From an uncultured Eubacteriales bacterium (GTDB lineage: Bacteria; Bacillota; Clostridia; Oscillospirales; Oscillospiraceae), in NCBI GenBank assembly GCA_900315595.1, contig OMZQ01000001.1, positions 1-64,000 of the forward strand: a DNA stretch of 64,000 nt, in the 5' to 3' direction. The position numbers and the translations under genes are program-made. The notes beneath the pieces were generated by a model, which had not been told where the DNA came from, ran no database searches, and worked only from the letters and a program-made list of their open reading frames with translations. Shown here piece by piece: positions 53,456 through 62,260 of the stretch. Numbering within the stretch: position 1 is the first letter of the stretch; each line of letters begins with the position of its first letter.

Positions 53456-54465
53456 GGACGGTCCTTCGAAATCGGGAGCTGCGTCGGGAGCTTGGTTGGT
53501 TTGGGCTCCTGACGCTGGTGTTTGCCGCGGCATCAAGCCTCCTGATCGGTTTGCGCGCGGGTTTTCTGAGCCTTGTCGGCGGCCTGAGTGCGACTGGTCT
53601 ATACCTTTGCTTTATTCTGCTCCGGTACCGCAAAATGCAGGAGCTTGCCGACTCCATTGACCGGGTCCTACACGGGCAGGATGCCGTTTTGATCAGCCAG
53701 AGCCGGGAGGGCGAGTTGTCCATCCTGCACAATGAAATTCAGAAGCTTACAATTCGCCTGGGAGAGCAGGCGGACCGGCTCCGGGACGACAAGCTGTCGC
53801 TCAGCAAGGCGATTGCAGACGTCTCCCACCAGCTCCGCACGCCCTTGACCGGGATGAACCTGACCGTGAATCGGCTCAGCAAGCCGAATCTTTCCGATGC
53901 CGAGCGGCGCGAGCTGCTACAGACGCATGCCGCCTCTCTGCGGCGTCTGGATTGGCTGGTGGAGGCTCTGCTCAAGCTCTCTAAGCTGGACGCCGGAACC
54001 GTCCGGTATCGAATACAAACCGTGCGTGCCGCTTCCCTGCTCGACCAGGCACTGGAGCCCTACCGGATTGCCCTGGAGCTGCGGGAGATCGAGGTGCTTA
54101 CCGTCTGCGCGGATGAGACACTGATCTGTGATCCGGCCTGGACCGTCGAGGCCATGGGCAACCTGATCAAAAATTGCATGGAGCACACCCCGGCCGGCGG
54201 CAATATCGTGGTGACCGTCAGTCAGACACCGATCTTTACCGAGTTCACGGTGGAAGATACCGGATCCGGCTTCGATCCGGCAGACCTTCCGCACCTGTTC
54301 GAGCGGTTCTACAAGGGAAAAAATGCAGCGCCGGAGAGCGTCGGCATCGGGCTTGCCCTCTCGCGGGAGATCCTTGCCGCTCAGAACGCTACGATCACCG
54401 CAGACAATCGACCGGACGCCTCCGGCGCCCGCTTCCGGGTCCGATTTTATCCCGGCGTCGTTTAA
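53452..54465 (+). CDS. Intramembrane-sensing histidine kinase (BceS-like)
   Basis: A 337-residue kinase. Two N-terminal helices (about 15-32 and 38-60) are joined by a very short loop, so there is no extracellular sensor. The H-box is ADVSHQLRTPLTGM (His about 125). ATPase motifs: NLIKNCMEHTPAGG (N), DTGSGF (G1), FERFYKG and GIGLALSREIL (G2). Kinases of this type sense through their partner ABC permease, here probably the one at 55275. Confidence 0.92.
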   Translation: MRTVLRNRELRRELGWFGLLTLVFAAASSLLIGLRAGFLSLVGGLSATGLYLCFILLRYRKMQELADSIDRVLHGQDAVLISQSREGELSILHNEIQKLTIRLGEQADRLRDDKLSLSKAIADVSHQLRTPLTGMNLTVNRLSKPNLSDAERRELLQTHAASLRRLDWLVEALLKLSKLDAGTVRYRIQTVRAASLLDQALEPYRIALELREIEVLTVCADETLICDPAWTVEAMGNLIKNCMEHTPAGGNIVVTVSQTPIFTEFTVEDTGSGFDPADLPHLFERFYKGKNAAPESVGIGLALSREILAAQNATITADNRPDASGARFRVRFYPGVV

Positions 54466-54473
54466 GAAAATGC

Positions 54474-54510
54474 ATCGCAGTCAACCCGTACCATTCGGAT
54501 TGACTGCGAT
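54474..54510. terminator. Hairpin between kinase and ABC genes
   Basis: ATCGCAGTCAA pairs with TTGACTGCGAT (11 bp) around 15 bases. It probably terminates or attenuates the kinase transcript. The TTGACT also resembles a -35 box for the ABC genes, and GATAAACT at about 54546 could be a weak -10, so a regulated promoter may lie here. Confidence 0.55.
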
Positions 54511-54585
54511 TCGTATAAAACGGTCACTGACCTGTCATTTTGAGATGATAAACTGGGAGTAGAAAACCGAAAGGAGTATATCTCT

Positions 54586-55278
54586 ATGGAAATTATACGG
54601 ATGGATCATCTGACCAAGGTCTACGGAACCGGCGAGAATGCGGTCCGGGCAGTGGACGACGTCTCCTTCTCCGTGGAGAAGGGAGAGTTTCTGGCGATCA
54701 TCGGGCCGTCGGGATCCGGGAAATCGACGTTGCTCCATATTCTGGGTGGCGTAGACCGGCCCACGAGCGGCAAGGTCTTTCTCGGTGGTCAGGACGTTTA
54801 CGCCCAGTCGGAGGACGCCTTGACCATCTTTCGCCGGCGGCAGGTCGGTCTGATCTACCAGTTTTACAACCTGATCCCCGTCCTGACTGTGGAGGAGAAC
54901 ATCACACTCCCGGTCCTCCTGGACGGGAGGGAAATCAACCGGGAGCGGCTGGAAGATCTGTTGCAGACGCTTGGTTTGACGGACCGGCGCGGCTATCTGC
55001 CAAACCAGCTCTCCGGCGGACAGCAGCAGCGCGTCTCCATCGGCCGGGCGTTGATGACAGCTCCGGCTGTGGTTCTGGCAGATGAACCGACCGGAAACCT
55101 GGACTCCAAAAACTCCCAGGAGATCGTTAGCCTGCTCAAACAGTCCAACCGAAAGTACGGCCAGACCTTGATCGTGATCACGCACGACGAGAACATTGCC
55201 CTGCAGGCCGACCGCGTGATTGCGATCGAGGATGGCAAGATCGTGCGCGACGACCTGCAGCGAGGTGACCGGCGATGA
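54586..55278 (+). CDS. ABC transporter ATP-binding protein (BceA/MacB type)
   Basis: A 230-residue ATPase. Walker A IIGPSGSGKSTLLH (about 39-52), Q-loop LIYQFYNLIPVL, signature QLSGGQQQRVSIGRAL, Walker B VVLADEPTGNLDSKN, and the H-loop ITHDEN. It pairs with the large FtsX-type permease that follows (ATGA overlap). AAAGGAG ribosome site. Confidence 0.95.
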   Translation: MEIIRMDHLTKVYGTGENAVRAVDDVSFSVEKGEFLAIIGPSGSGKSTLLHILGGVDRPTSGKVFLGGQDVYAQSEDALTIFRRRQVGLIYQFYNLIPVLTVEENITLPVLLDGREINRERLEDLLQTLGLTDRRGYLPNQLSGGQQQRVSIGRALMTAPAVVLADEPTGNLDSKNSQEIVSLLKQSNRKYGQTLIVITHDENIALQADRVIAIEDGKIVRDDLQRGDRR

Positions 55279-58046
55279 ACGTGCTGCGACAATATACCCG
55301 TGCCTCCCTTGGCAAAAACCGCACCCGGACCCTTGTGACGATCATCGGCATCGTCCTTTCGATGGCCCTGGTGACTGCGGTTTTGGAGGGTGCCTGGTCG
55401 GGACAGCAGTTTCTGATTCGTAGCGAAGCAGCCAACAGCGGCGCGTATCACGGCATCTTCAGCGATCTGGATGCGGCGCAGAAGCAAACGCTTTCAAGCA
55501 CCCGGGAATTTGCGTCCAGTACGGAGCTGGACCTGGTGGGTTGGGCCGGGATCGAAACCAGCGTCGAATACATGCCCTACCTGGTGATCTACTCGGCGAA
55601 TGACAATTTGACCGACCTGGCGTCTGTCCATCTGATCAGCGGGCGGATACCCGAAAACGATTCAGAGCTTCTCCTGCCCGGTAATCTGATTGACTTCGGC
55701 ACGCGCAGCTATGCGCTCGGCGATACGCTTGAATTGGAGGTTGGCCGCCGAGTCTCGGATGGCGTGGACCTCGGCCTGGAGGTGCCCCTGCTTCGAGGCG
55801 GCAGTACATTGGATGGGACCGAGGCGCAGGAGCCCTCCGAGGCAACCGAACCCGCAGAGGATGAAATCACAGAAGAGCTGATTGAAATGCGTATGCACAG
55901 CTATACTGTGGTTGGATTCTACGAGCGCCTGGATTACAACATTGATCCCTATTCAAGCCCCGGTTTTCTGGCTTTGACCAAGGGCGCGCCTGTATCCGAT
56001 CAAAACCTGGTCCTATTCACCCTGCGAAACCCCATGCACTATTATACCTACATGCCCCAAAACCCGGTCAGCAACAACTATGTCGACCACCGGGACCTTC
56101 TGGAATTCAGCGGGAGCCTTCGCAACAGCAACTTTATGGAGATGCTCTACGGCTTCGCGGGTGTCCTGATTGCGCTGATCGCAGTCGGATCTGTTACGTT
56201 AATCTACAACTCCTTCTCGATCTCTGTCAGTGAGCGGACGAGGCAGTTTGGCATTCTGAAATCCGTTGGCGCGACCGGAAAGCAGCTCCGCGGAACCGTC
56301 CTCTATGAGGCCGCCCTGCTATGTGGCGTCAGCATACCGGCCGGTCTGCTTTTGGGCTGCGCCGGCATCGGTGTGGTGCTCTGGTTCTTCCGCGACAGCT
56401 TCCGCAGCCTGATCCGGAACGGAGCGCAGCTCAAGCTGGTCCTGAACCCGGTCATTCTGGCGATTGCAGCGGCAGTCGGCCTTCTGACGACCCTGATCGC
56501 CGCCTGGATCCCTGCCCGAAGGGCCCTGAGAATTCAGCCGATCAATGCGATTCGCCAGAGCAGTGACGTCAAGCTGGGCAAGAAGGACGTCCGCTCGGGC
56601 AAGCTCAGCAAGCTCCTGTTCGGCTTTCCCGGTCAGCTTGCGGCTAAAAACTTTCACCGGGACCGGAAACGCTACCGGGCAGCGGTTGTATCGCTCTTTC
56701 TCTCGGTGACGCTGTTTATCGGCGCATCCTCGTTCTGCGCCTATCTGACGGATGCGACGACCGGGATCGCGACGGCCTCGGGACGTCTGGGGAACGACAT
56801 TTCCTATACGCTCGACGACTACGAGGGTTCCGTGGATGAAAACAAGCTTCTGGCAGATCTTTCCGCCCTGGATTCCGTGCAGCAAGTCAGCTATTTCCGG
56901 GAAACGAGCTTTGGGGTGAAGGCTCCGAATCGAAGCTTGACGACTGACTTTTTGCAGTCGGAGCACTACGATCGTTTCCCCGGGAATCCTCAGAGTGAAG
57001 AAACCACAATCGGCGGCATCCTCTTTTTGGACGACGAGGCTTTCCGCCGCCTGTGTAAGGCGAACGGACTGGACCCGGAGGACTACTTTGACCTGTCCGC
57101 GCCGCGGGCTGTCTATCAGAATCAAATTTACGCCATGATCCGGGAGGGCGATCAGTATTACTATGACGTGATCGACGCCTTTGACGACGCGCCAGAAAAA
57201 CTGTCGGCGATCCACAACCGCGAGATTCCCGGATATCAGCTGTATGAGGAAGAGGAGGACGAGAACGGCGTCAATCACTACTATTATTACACGAAGGAAT
57301 ACATTGAGCAGAATGGAGAATACGGTCTTGACCGGAAGAATGCGATTGAGCTGACAGGCGAGGAGGCATTGGAAAGGACCCCGATCATGCTGGGAGAAGA
57401 GCTCCGGACGAATGCGTGGAAGCAGTCACAGGAACTGGAGATCTGCTTCCCGATCAGTCAGGCCGTTTCCGTCTTTGGCTCCGAGGTATCGATCCCGCGA
57501 TTCTTCAGCTATAGCATTCAGGCAGAGGACCATGCCGCTGCAATGGAGGAGATTTCTGACCTTCTCCAAGCCCGCGGCCTGTCCACTGACCGACTCGCGG
57601 ACGAGGCAGAGCATGGCAGAACCGCGCGGACCATCGTGACCGCCGTCAACGTCTTCGCCTACAGCTTTATTCTTCTGATCTCCCTGGTGGCGATGGCAAA
57701 CGTGTTCAATACCATATCCACCTCCGTCCTGCTGAGACGACGCGAGTTCGCAATGCTCATGAGCGTCGGCATGGGCCGTCGGAGCTTCCGGAGGATGATG
57801 AACTATGAATGTCTGCTCTATGGCCTCAAGGCCCTGCTCTGGGGACTCCCGGCGTCGGTTTTACTGACCTGGGCGATTTTCCGGATCATGGACATCGGCT
57901 ACCGCAGAAGCTTCTTCCTCCCCTGGTACAGCGTGGCAATCGCCGTGGTCAGCGTATTCCTGGTGGTCTTTGCAACGATGCTTTATGCGACGAACAAGCT
58001 GAAAAAAGGCAACCCCATCGACGCACTGAAGAATGAAAACCTTTAA
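55275..58046 (+). CDS. Large FtsX/MacB-fold ABC permease (BceB-like)
   Basis: A 923-residue permease. One N-terminal helix (about 20-40), a first extracellular domain (about 50-285) with an acidic low-complexity loop, a three-helix FtsX block (about 295-430), another helix (about 475-495), a second extracellular domain (about 500-780, rich in Asp/Glu/Tyr), and a final three-helix FtsX block (about 790-915). SERTRQFGILKSVGATGKQL and RRREFAMLMSVGMGRRSFRR are the coupling motifs. With two FtsX blocks and the upstream intramembrane-sensing kinase, an antibiotic-peptide sensing or detoxifying role is likely. Confidence 0.9.
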   Translation: MNVLRQYTRASLGKNRTRTLVTIIGIVLSMALVTAVLEGAWSGQQFLIRSEAANSGAYHGIFSDLDAAQKQTLSSTREFASSTELDLVGWAGIETSVEYMPYLVIYSANDNLTDLASVHLISGRIPENDSELLLPGNLIDFGTRSYALGDTLELEVGRRVSDGVDLGLEVPLLRGGSTLDGTEAQEPSEATEPAEDEITEELIEMRMHSYTVVGFYERLDYNIDPYSSPGFLALTKGAPVSDQNLVLFTLRNPMHYYTYMPQNPVSNNYVDHRDLLEFSGSLRNSNFMEMLYGFAGVLIALIAVGSVTLIYNSFSISVSERTRQFGILKSVGATGKQLRGTVLYEAALLCGVSIPAGLLLGCAGIGVVLWFFRDSFRSLIRNGAQLKLVLNPVILAIAAAVGLLTTLIAAWIPARRALRIQPINAIRQSSDVKLGKKDVRSGKLSKLLFGFPGQLAAKNFHRDRKRYRAAVVSLFLSVTLFIGASSFCAYLTDATTGIATASGRLGNDISYTLDDYEGSVDENKLLADLSALDSVQQVSYFRETSFGVKAPNRSLTTDFLQSEHYDRFPGNPQSEETTIGGILFLDDEAFRRLCKANGLDPEDYFDLSAPRAVYQNQIYAMIREGDQYYYDVIDAFDDAPEKLSAIHNREIPGYQLYEEEEDENGVNHYYYYTKEYIEQNGEYGLDRKNAIELTGEEALERTPIMLGEELRTNAWKQSQELEICFPISQAVSVFGSEVSIPRFFSYSIQAEDHAAAMEEISDLLQARGLSTDRLADEAEHGRTARTIVTAVNVFAYSFILLISLVAMANVFNTISTSVLLRRREFAMLMSVGMGRRSFRRMMNYECLLYGLKALLWGLPASVLLTWAIFRIMDIGYRRSFFLPWYSVAIAVVSVFLVVFATMLYATNKLKKGNPIDALKNENL

Positions 58047-58052
58047 AATGGC

Positions 58053-58085
58053 AACGACCGGCTCAAACGAATTGAGCCGGTCGTT
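58053..58085. terminator. Terminator of the ABC operon
   Basis: AACGACCGGCTCAA pairs with TTGAGCCGGTCGTT (14 bp) around 5 bases, followed by TTGAAC. It is shared with the convergent traX-like gene. Confidence 0.85.
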
Positions 58086-58092
58086 TTGAACG

Positions 58093-58890
58093 CTACAGAA
58101 TGTCTTTCAGCCAGACAAGAATCAGAATGTGGACGGGGTAATAGGCGTAAAAGGCGAGCTGAAAGGCTTTTCTGCCAGTCTTCGCCTTTGGGGTCCATCC
58201 GCGACTGCCGTCATAGAGCAGGCAGAGGGGAACCGCCAGAAGGGAGTAAAGCTGGGCAAGAGACCAAGGATTCGGAGCGCTGATGGACCAAGGGCGACCG
58301 ATCATAGCGCGGGCAAGCTGGCCCAGATAGTGGATCAGGCTTGGAGAAAAGACCGCTAGGAAGCACGCGGCCAGCAGAATCAGACTCTGCCTGCGGCGAT
58401 CCGACTGTACAGAAAGAGGGTCCCCTGCCTTTCCGGGGGCGGGACAGAGATAGTAAAAGGCGAGTGCGAGCGGGATGCCGGTCTGACCGTAGTCTGCGTG
58501 GAGCAGATCCCTGGTAAACAGAAACTGGACGCCGAGTATGATTCCAAGTCCCAGTACCAGTATGCCGCCCCGGTGCTTGAAAGTCTCCAGGAGCCAGATG
58601 CTCAGATAACCGATGAGGAGGGTGAACAGGACATTCAGGTCCCGCTGGAACGGGACGCCCTCAATCATCAGGCCGAACGGAACCTGTGAAACCAGGGCGA
58701 AGATGGCCAGACGCAGGGCGTAGCGCAGGCGGTTTGAGGTATGCCTGTAGCCCTCCGTCATCTGAAACACATAGATCGGAAACGCCAACCGGCCGATGAT
58801 CCGGAGAATCATCGGCCCGTAAAAGCAATATCCGATGTGGTCGATCAGCATGAACACGCTGGCAAGAAGCTTCAGTCCAAGCGCGGTCAT
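58093..58890 (-). CDS. TraX-family membrane protein
   Basis: A 265-residue polytopic protein with about 8 helices, beginning LKLLASVFMLIDHIGYCFYG, followed by IGRLAFPIYVFQMTEGYRHT (about 33-52), the TraX pattern. TraX acetylates F-pilin in E. coli, but chromosomal Bacillota homologues are acyltransferase-like proteins of unknown substrate. It overlaps recR by 4 bases, so it ends the dnaX-ybaB-recR unit. Confidence 0.85.
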   Translation of the reverse strand: MTALGLKLLASVFMLIDHIGYCFYGPMILRIIGRLAFPIYVFQMTEGYRHTSNRLRYALRLAIFALVSQVPFGLMIEGVPFQRDLNVLFTLLIGYLSIWLLETFKHRGGILVLGLGIILGVQFLFTRDLLHADYGQTGIPLALAFYYLCPAPGKAGDPLSVQSDRRRQSLILLAACFLAVFSPSLIHYLGQLARAMIGRPWSISAPNPWSLAQLYSLLAVPLCLLYDGSRGWTPKAKTGRKAFQLAFYAYYPVHILILVWLKDIL

Positions 58891-59492
58891 TCCATTTCCC
58901 TTCTGCCCTCCAGGGCGCGAAGCAGGGTTACCTCGTCGGCGTATTCCAACTGACTGCCGACGGGAATGCCGTAGGCCAGGCGCGTAACCTTGACCTCCAT
59001 CGGGCGGAGCAGACGGGAGATGTACATTGCGGTGGCCTCGCCCTCGGTATCCGGGTTCGTTGCCATAATGATCTCGCGCACACCGCCTTTGGCGACGCGG
59101 GTAAGCAGCTCTCGAATGCGGACGTCGTCCGGGCCGACGTGATTCAAGGGTGAGATCACGCCGTGCAGCACGTGATAGACGCCGTTGAACTCACGGGCGC
59201 GTTCCATGGCGATCACGTCCCTGGGCTCGGCCACGACGCAGATCACACTGTGGTCTCTGGCTTCGTCGGCGCAGATCGGACACTGCTCTGCGTCCGTCAG
59301 ATTCTGACAGATCGGACAGGTGTGAACCGTCCGCTTGGCTGCAATGATCGCGTCGGCAAAGCCCTGCGCTTCTTCGTCGGAAAGGCTCAACAGGTGAAAG
59401 GCCAGACGCTGGGCGGTCTTTCCTCCGATTCCGGGCAGACGGGCGAATTCCTCCGTCAGCCGTTCCAGTGCGTTCGGAAAATACCGCTGCAT
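58887..59492 (-). CDS. recR: Recombination protein RecR
   Basis: A 201-residue protein: helix-hairpin-helix ARLPGIGGKTAQRLAFHLL (about 16-34), C4 zinc finger CPICQNLTDAEQCPIC (about 57-72), and a Toprim domain (VICVVAEPRDVIAMER). It loads RecA with RecO/RecF at gaps. ATGA overlap with ybaB. Confidence 0.95.
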   Translation of the reverse strand: MQRYFPNALERLTEEFARLPGIGGKTAQRLAFHLLSLSDEEAQGFADAIIAAKRTVHTCPICQNLTDAEQCPICADEARDHSVICVVAEPRDVIAMERAREFNGVYHVLHGVISPLNHVGPDDVRIRELLTRVAKGGVREIIMATNPDTEGEATAMYISRLLRPMEVKVTRLAYGIPVGSQLEYADEVTLLRALEGRREME

Positions 59493-59845
59493 CAGAACAG
59501 ACCACCCAGGCCGCCGAGATTCAGGCTTCCGGTCAGCTTGTTCATATTGCTCTGCGCGTCGGCTTCAGCGCTGCGCATGGCCTCGTTCACAGCGGCGACG
59601 ACCATATCCTGAAGCATTTCAACGTCGTCGGGGTCCACAGCCTCGGGCTGGATCTCGATGGAAACGACGGTGTGCTTGCCGTTGACGACCGCCTTCACCA
59701 TACCGCCGCCGGAGGTCGCCTCATAGGTCTTGTTTTCGAGCTCCTCCTGCATTTTGATCATGTCCTGCTGCATCTTCTGGGCCTGCTTAATCATGTTCAT
59801 ATTCATGCCGCCCATCGGGTTGCCGCGATAACCGCCTTTTGCCAT
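59492..59845 (-). CDS. ybaB: YbaB/EbfC nucleoid-associated protein
   Basis: A 117-residue protein. ATG 59845 follows TAAGGAGG. A Gly/Met-rich lead (about 1-18) precedes the helix MIKQAQKMQQDMIKMQEEL, the strand region, and EMLQDMVVAAVNEAM. YbaB dimers bind DNA and sit between dnaX and recR in many bacteria, as here. Confidence 0.95.
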   Translation of the reverse strand: MAKGGYRGNPMGGMNMNMIKQAQKMQQDMIKMQEELENKTYEATSGGGMVKAVVNGKHTVVSIEIQPEAVDPDDVEMLQDMVVAAVNEAMRSAEADAQSNMNKLTGSLNLGGLGGLF

Positions 59846-59922
59846 TGTAATATCCTCCTTAAAGTTCAATCTGTTGTTGTATCAGCCGCGCTTCTGGCGC
59901 GTGCAGCTCCTGACCGGAAGAC

Positions 59923-61548
59923 TTATTTCCGACTCTCCCGAATATGAATGACGTCGGGACGCTTGCGTCCAAGCTGCAGGAGCTGATTCATCGGATCGTC
60001 TGCGCCGCCGATGACACTCTTCTTCTGTACAAAGCGGACCTGAATGGGCCGCATCAGAATGGCCGAAGCCTTCTGTGAGAGAACCTGTCTGGTCTTTTCC
60101 GTATCTACGATGCCCTTGACAAAATCCGAGACGCAGACGAACTCCAGAACGTTTTCATTCAGCCGGGGTTCAAGATTCCTCTGCGCAGAGAGCGGAAAAT
60201 ATCCGCGGACAGAGGGCTCGAGATCCGATTTCGAGCGCGTCACCAGATCTGCCCAAAAGCCGACGGGAAGCTCCTCGCACGGGGGCTCGGACGCAGCTTC
60301 CGGCGGAACGGAGACGGCTTCTTCCGCCTGCGGGGGCGGGAGCGTTTCCTCCGGCGGAGCGGGAACGGCTGGCGACGGTTGAGGGGCGGAGACGAATTGG
60401 CCGGAGACCAGGCTCTCCTCAAGCCGCGTCAGACGGGCATTCAACGAAACGGGGTCCAGATTCAGCGAAGCGTCGCACATCTGAACCAGGCAAAGCTCCA
60501 CGTCGATCCGCCGGTTTGCGCTGCGCTGGAAGCCGGCGGCAGTCTGCTGGAGGAGGGTCGTAATGCGCAGGAGCTCCCCCGAGGTGAACCGTGGCAGCAG
60601 AGCGCGAAGCTCCTCATCCGTGCAGACGCCGGTCAGCATGGATCTGCCAAAGGCCGGAGCCGTTTTCAGGATCAGAAGATCGCGGCTCAGAGAGATCAGC
60701 TCGTCCACAAGGGCGGACAGATCCTTTCCTTCGGCATACTGCTCGCCGAGCAGGGTCAGGGCGGTTTTGACGTCCTTTTCCGCAGCAGCCGTCAGAAGCT
60801 CCGCAGCCTTCCGCGCTCCGGCAATGCCGAGACAGTTGTAGACGGTTTCCGCCGTCAGCGGTCCGTTGGAGGAAGAAGCACACTGATCGAGCAGGCTCAG
60901 TCCGTCGCGGAGGGCGCCGTCAGCCAGTCTGGCAAGCAGATTGGACGCCGCGTCGTCGATCTGAATGCCTTCTTCATAGGCGACGTAGTGAATCCGGGAG
61001 GCGATCTCGTCGGGTGAGATGCGCCGGAAGGAAAAGCGCTGGCAGCGGGAGAGGATCGTAGCCGGGACCTTGTGCAGCTCCGTCGTGGCCAGAATGAACA
61101 TCAGATGCGCCGGAGGCTCCTCGATGATCTTGAGCAGGGCGTTAAAGGCCGACATCGAGAGCATGTGGACTTCGTCGATGATATAGACGCGCTTTTTGAC
61201 CTCCGCCGGGGCGTAGATCGCGTCTTCACGCAGGCCGCGCACGTTATCCACGCCGTTATTCGAGGCTGCGTCGATTTCCAGAACGTCGGTGCAGCTTCCG
61301 TCGTCGATGCTTTTGCAGGCGGTGCAGCAGTTGCACGGATTGCCGTCCACCGGATGCAGGCAGTTGACCGCCTTGGCTAAGATTTTGGAGCAGGTGGTCT
61401 TGCCGGTGCCGCGCGAGCCGGTGAACAGATAGGCATGGCTCAGCTTACCGGAGATGAGCTGCGATTTGAGGACCTGTGTCACGCTTTCCTGCCCCACGAC
61501 GTCGTCAAAGGTTTGTGGACGGTATTTACGGTATAGTGCCTGATACAA
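59923..61548 (-). CDS. dnaX: DNA polymerase III subunits gamma/tau
   Basis: A 541-residue AAA+ clamp-loader ATPase. RKYRPQTFDDVVGQESV at the start, Walker A TGSRGTGKTTCSKILAK (about 43-59), zinc module of four cysteines (GNPCNCCTACKS, preceded by CLHP), Walker B IIDEVHMLS, sensor LATTELHKVP. A Pro/Glu-rich linker (about 395-445) joins the tau-like C-terminus. GGGGAGGGG before ATG. No frameshift signal was sought in detail. Confidence 0.95.
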   Translation of the reverse strand: MYQALYRKYRPQTFDDVVGQESVTQVLKSQLISGKLSHAYLFTGSRGTGKTTCSKILAKAVNCLHPVDGNPCNCCTACKSIDDGSCTDVLEIDAASNNGVDNVRGLREDAIYAPAEVKKRVYIIDEVHMLSMSAFNALLKIIEEPPAHLMFILATTELHKVPATILSRCQRFSFRRISPDEIASRIHYVAYEEGIQIDDAASNLLARLADGALRDGLSLLDQCASSSNGPLTAETVYNCLGIAGARKAAELLTAAAEKDVKTALTLLGEQYAEGKDLSALVDELISLSRDLLILKTAPAFGRSMLTGVCTDEELRALLPRFTSGELLRITTLLQQTAAGFQRSANRRIDVELCLVQMCDASLNLDPVSLNARLTRLEESLVSGQFVSAPQPSPAVPAPPEETLPPPQAEEAVSVPPEAASEPPCEELPVGFWADLVTRSKSDLEPSVRGYFPLSAQRNLEPRLNENVLEFVCVSDFVKGIVDTEKTRQVLSQKASAILMRPIQVRFVQKKSVIGGADDPMNQLLQLGRKRPDVIHIRESRK

Positions 61549-61569
61549 GTCTTCCCCTCCCCTTTAGAC

Positions 61570-61870
61570 GTACCGGCTCATGACAAGATCGCACACCTAC
61601 ATTTGAATCAGCGTTATCCCCGTTTCCCGAACAGCCAGCTCAGAAACGGCATCCTCACGGCACACGGCGCTTTCCGCTTAATGCTGCTCGGTTCCCCGCC
61701 TGACATGGTTCACGGGGCGCCGTTGCGTGAGACCGTCTCCTCAACACCGCTTATACGGACAGCGAGACAACGCAAACCCGGGTGTAGGGATTCACTCCTG
61801 CTGTAGCGGATTGCAGGTTACAGGGCACCGCTATCTCCCCGGCTAGTGCGACCTTGTCACAAGCCGGTAC
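61570..61870 (-). ncRNA. ffs: Signal recognition particle RNA (large Bacillota type)
   Basis: The minus strand holds the conserved Alu-domain start (GCCGGGGAGATAGCGGTGCC), then CTGCAATCCGCTACAGCAGG, and the SRP54-binding apical part (AACCATGTCAGGCGGGGAAC, then CGAGCAGCATTAAGCGG). The ends pair over about 25 bases (61846-61870 with 61570-61594). The size near 300 bases is the B. subtilis scRNA type. It lies directly upstream of dnaX, its usual neighbour. The ends are estimated from the terminal stem. Confidence 0.92.
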
Positions 61871-61891
61871 GCTTATGACAAGTCTTATTCT

Positions 61892-61920
61892 ATTTTACAC
61901 AAAATGCAACAAATTTGCAA
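61892..61920 (-). promoter_or_regulatory. Promoter of the SRP RNA gene
   Basis: Minus-strand TTGCAA (61915-61920), a 17-base spacer and TAAAAT (61892-61897). Confidence 0.7.
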
Positions 61921-61923
61921 GCA

Positions 61924-62142
61924 TTAATCCAGCTTGGATTCAATAAAGTCAGCCAGCTCGCCGAGCGTGGTGACCTTCTCGTCCAGCTCCAGATCGACGC
62001 CAAGCTCCTCTTCGAGGTCCATCAGCATTTCAACGGTATCCAGAGAATCGAGATGCAGGCTTTCAAAGGTCGTATCGCGATTCAGGTTTTCAGCAGAAAG
62101 ATCAAGCTCCCGGGACAGATAAGAAATGAGCTTTTCCAGCAT
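61924..62142 (-). CDS. acpP: Acyl carrier protein (housekeeping)
   Basis: A 72-residue ACP with the phosphopantetheine Ser in LHLDSLDTVEMLMDLEEELGV (Ser about 33). GGAGG ribosome site. A single gene with its own promoter. It carries growing acyl chains in fatty-acid synthesis. Confidence 0.92.
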   Translation of the reverse strand: MLEKLISYLSRELDLSAENLNRDTTFESLHLDSLDTVEMLMDLEEELGVDLELDEKVTTLGELADFIESKLD

Positions 62143-62207
62143 TCGTTTTGCCTCCTGTAAAATCCGAATTTCAACCGGCCCTGCAAGGGGCCTTTTTACT
62201 ATAATGT

Positions 62208-62235
62208 ATCATACGGATTTTTTCTGTATTGTCAA
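62208..62235 (-). promoter_or_regulatory. Promoter of acpP
   Basis: Minus-strand TTGACA (62230-62235), a 16-base spacer and TATGAT (62208-62213). A small GGCCC/GGGCC hairpin lies in the leader (62177-62193). Confidence 0.65.
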
Positions 62236-62260
62236 GCAAAATTTTTGTGAACCGGAAAAA

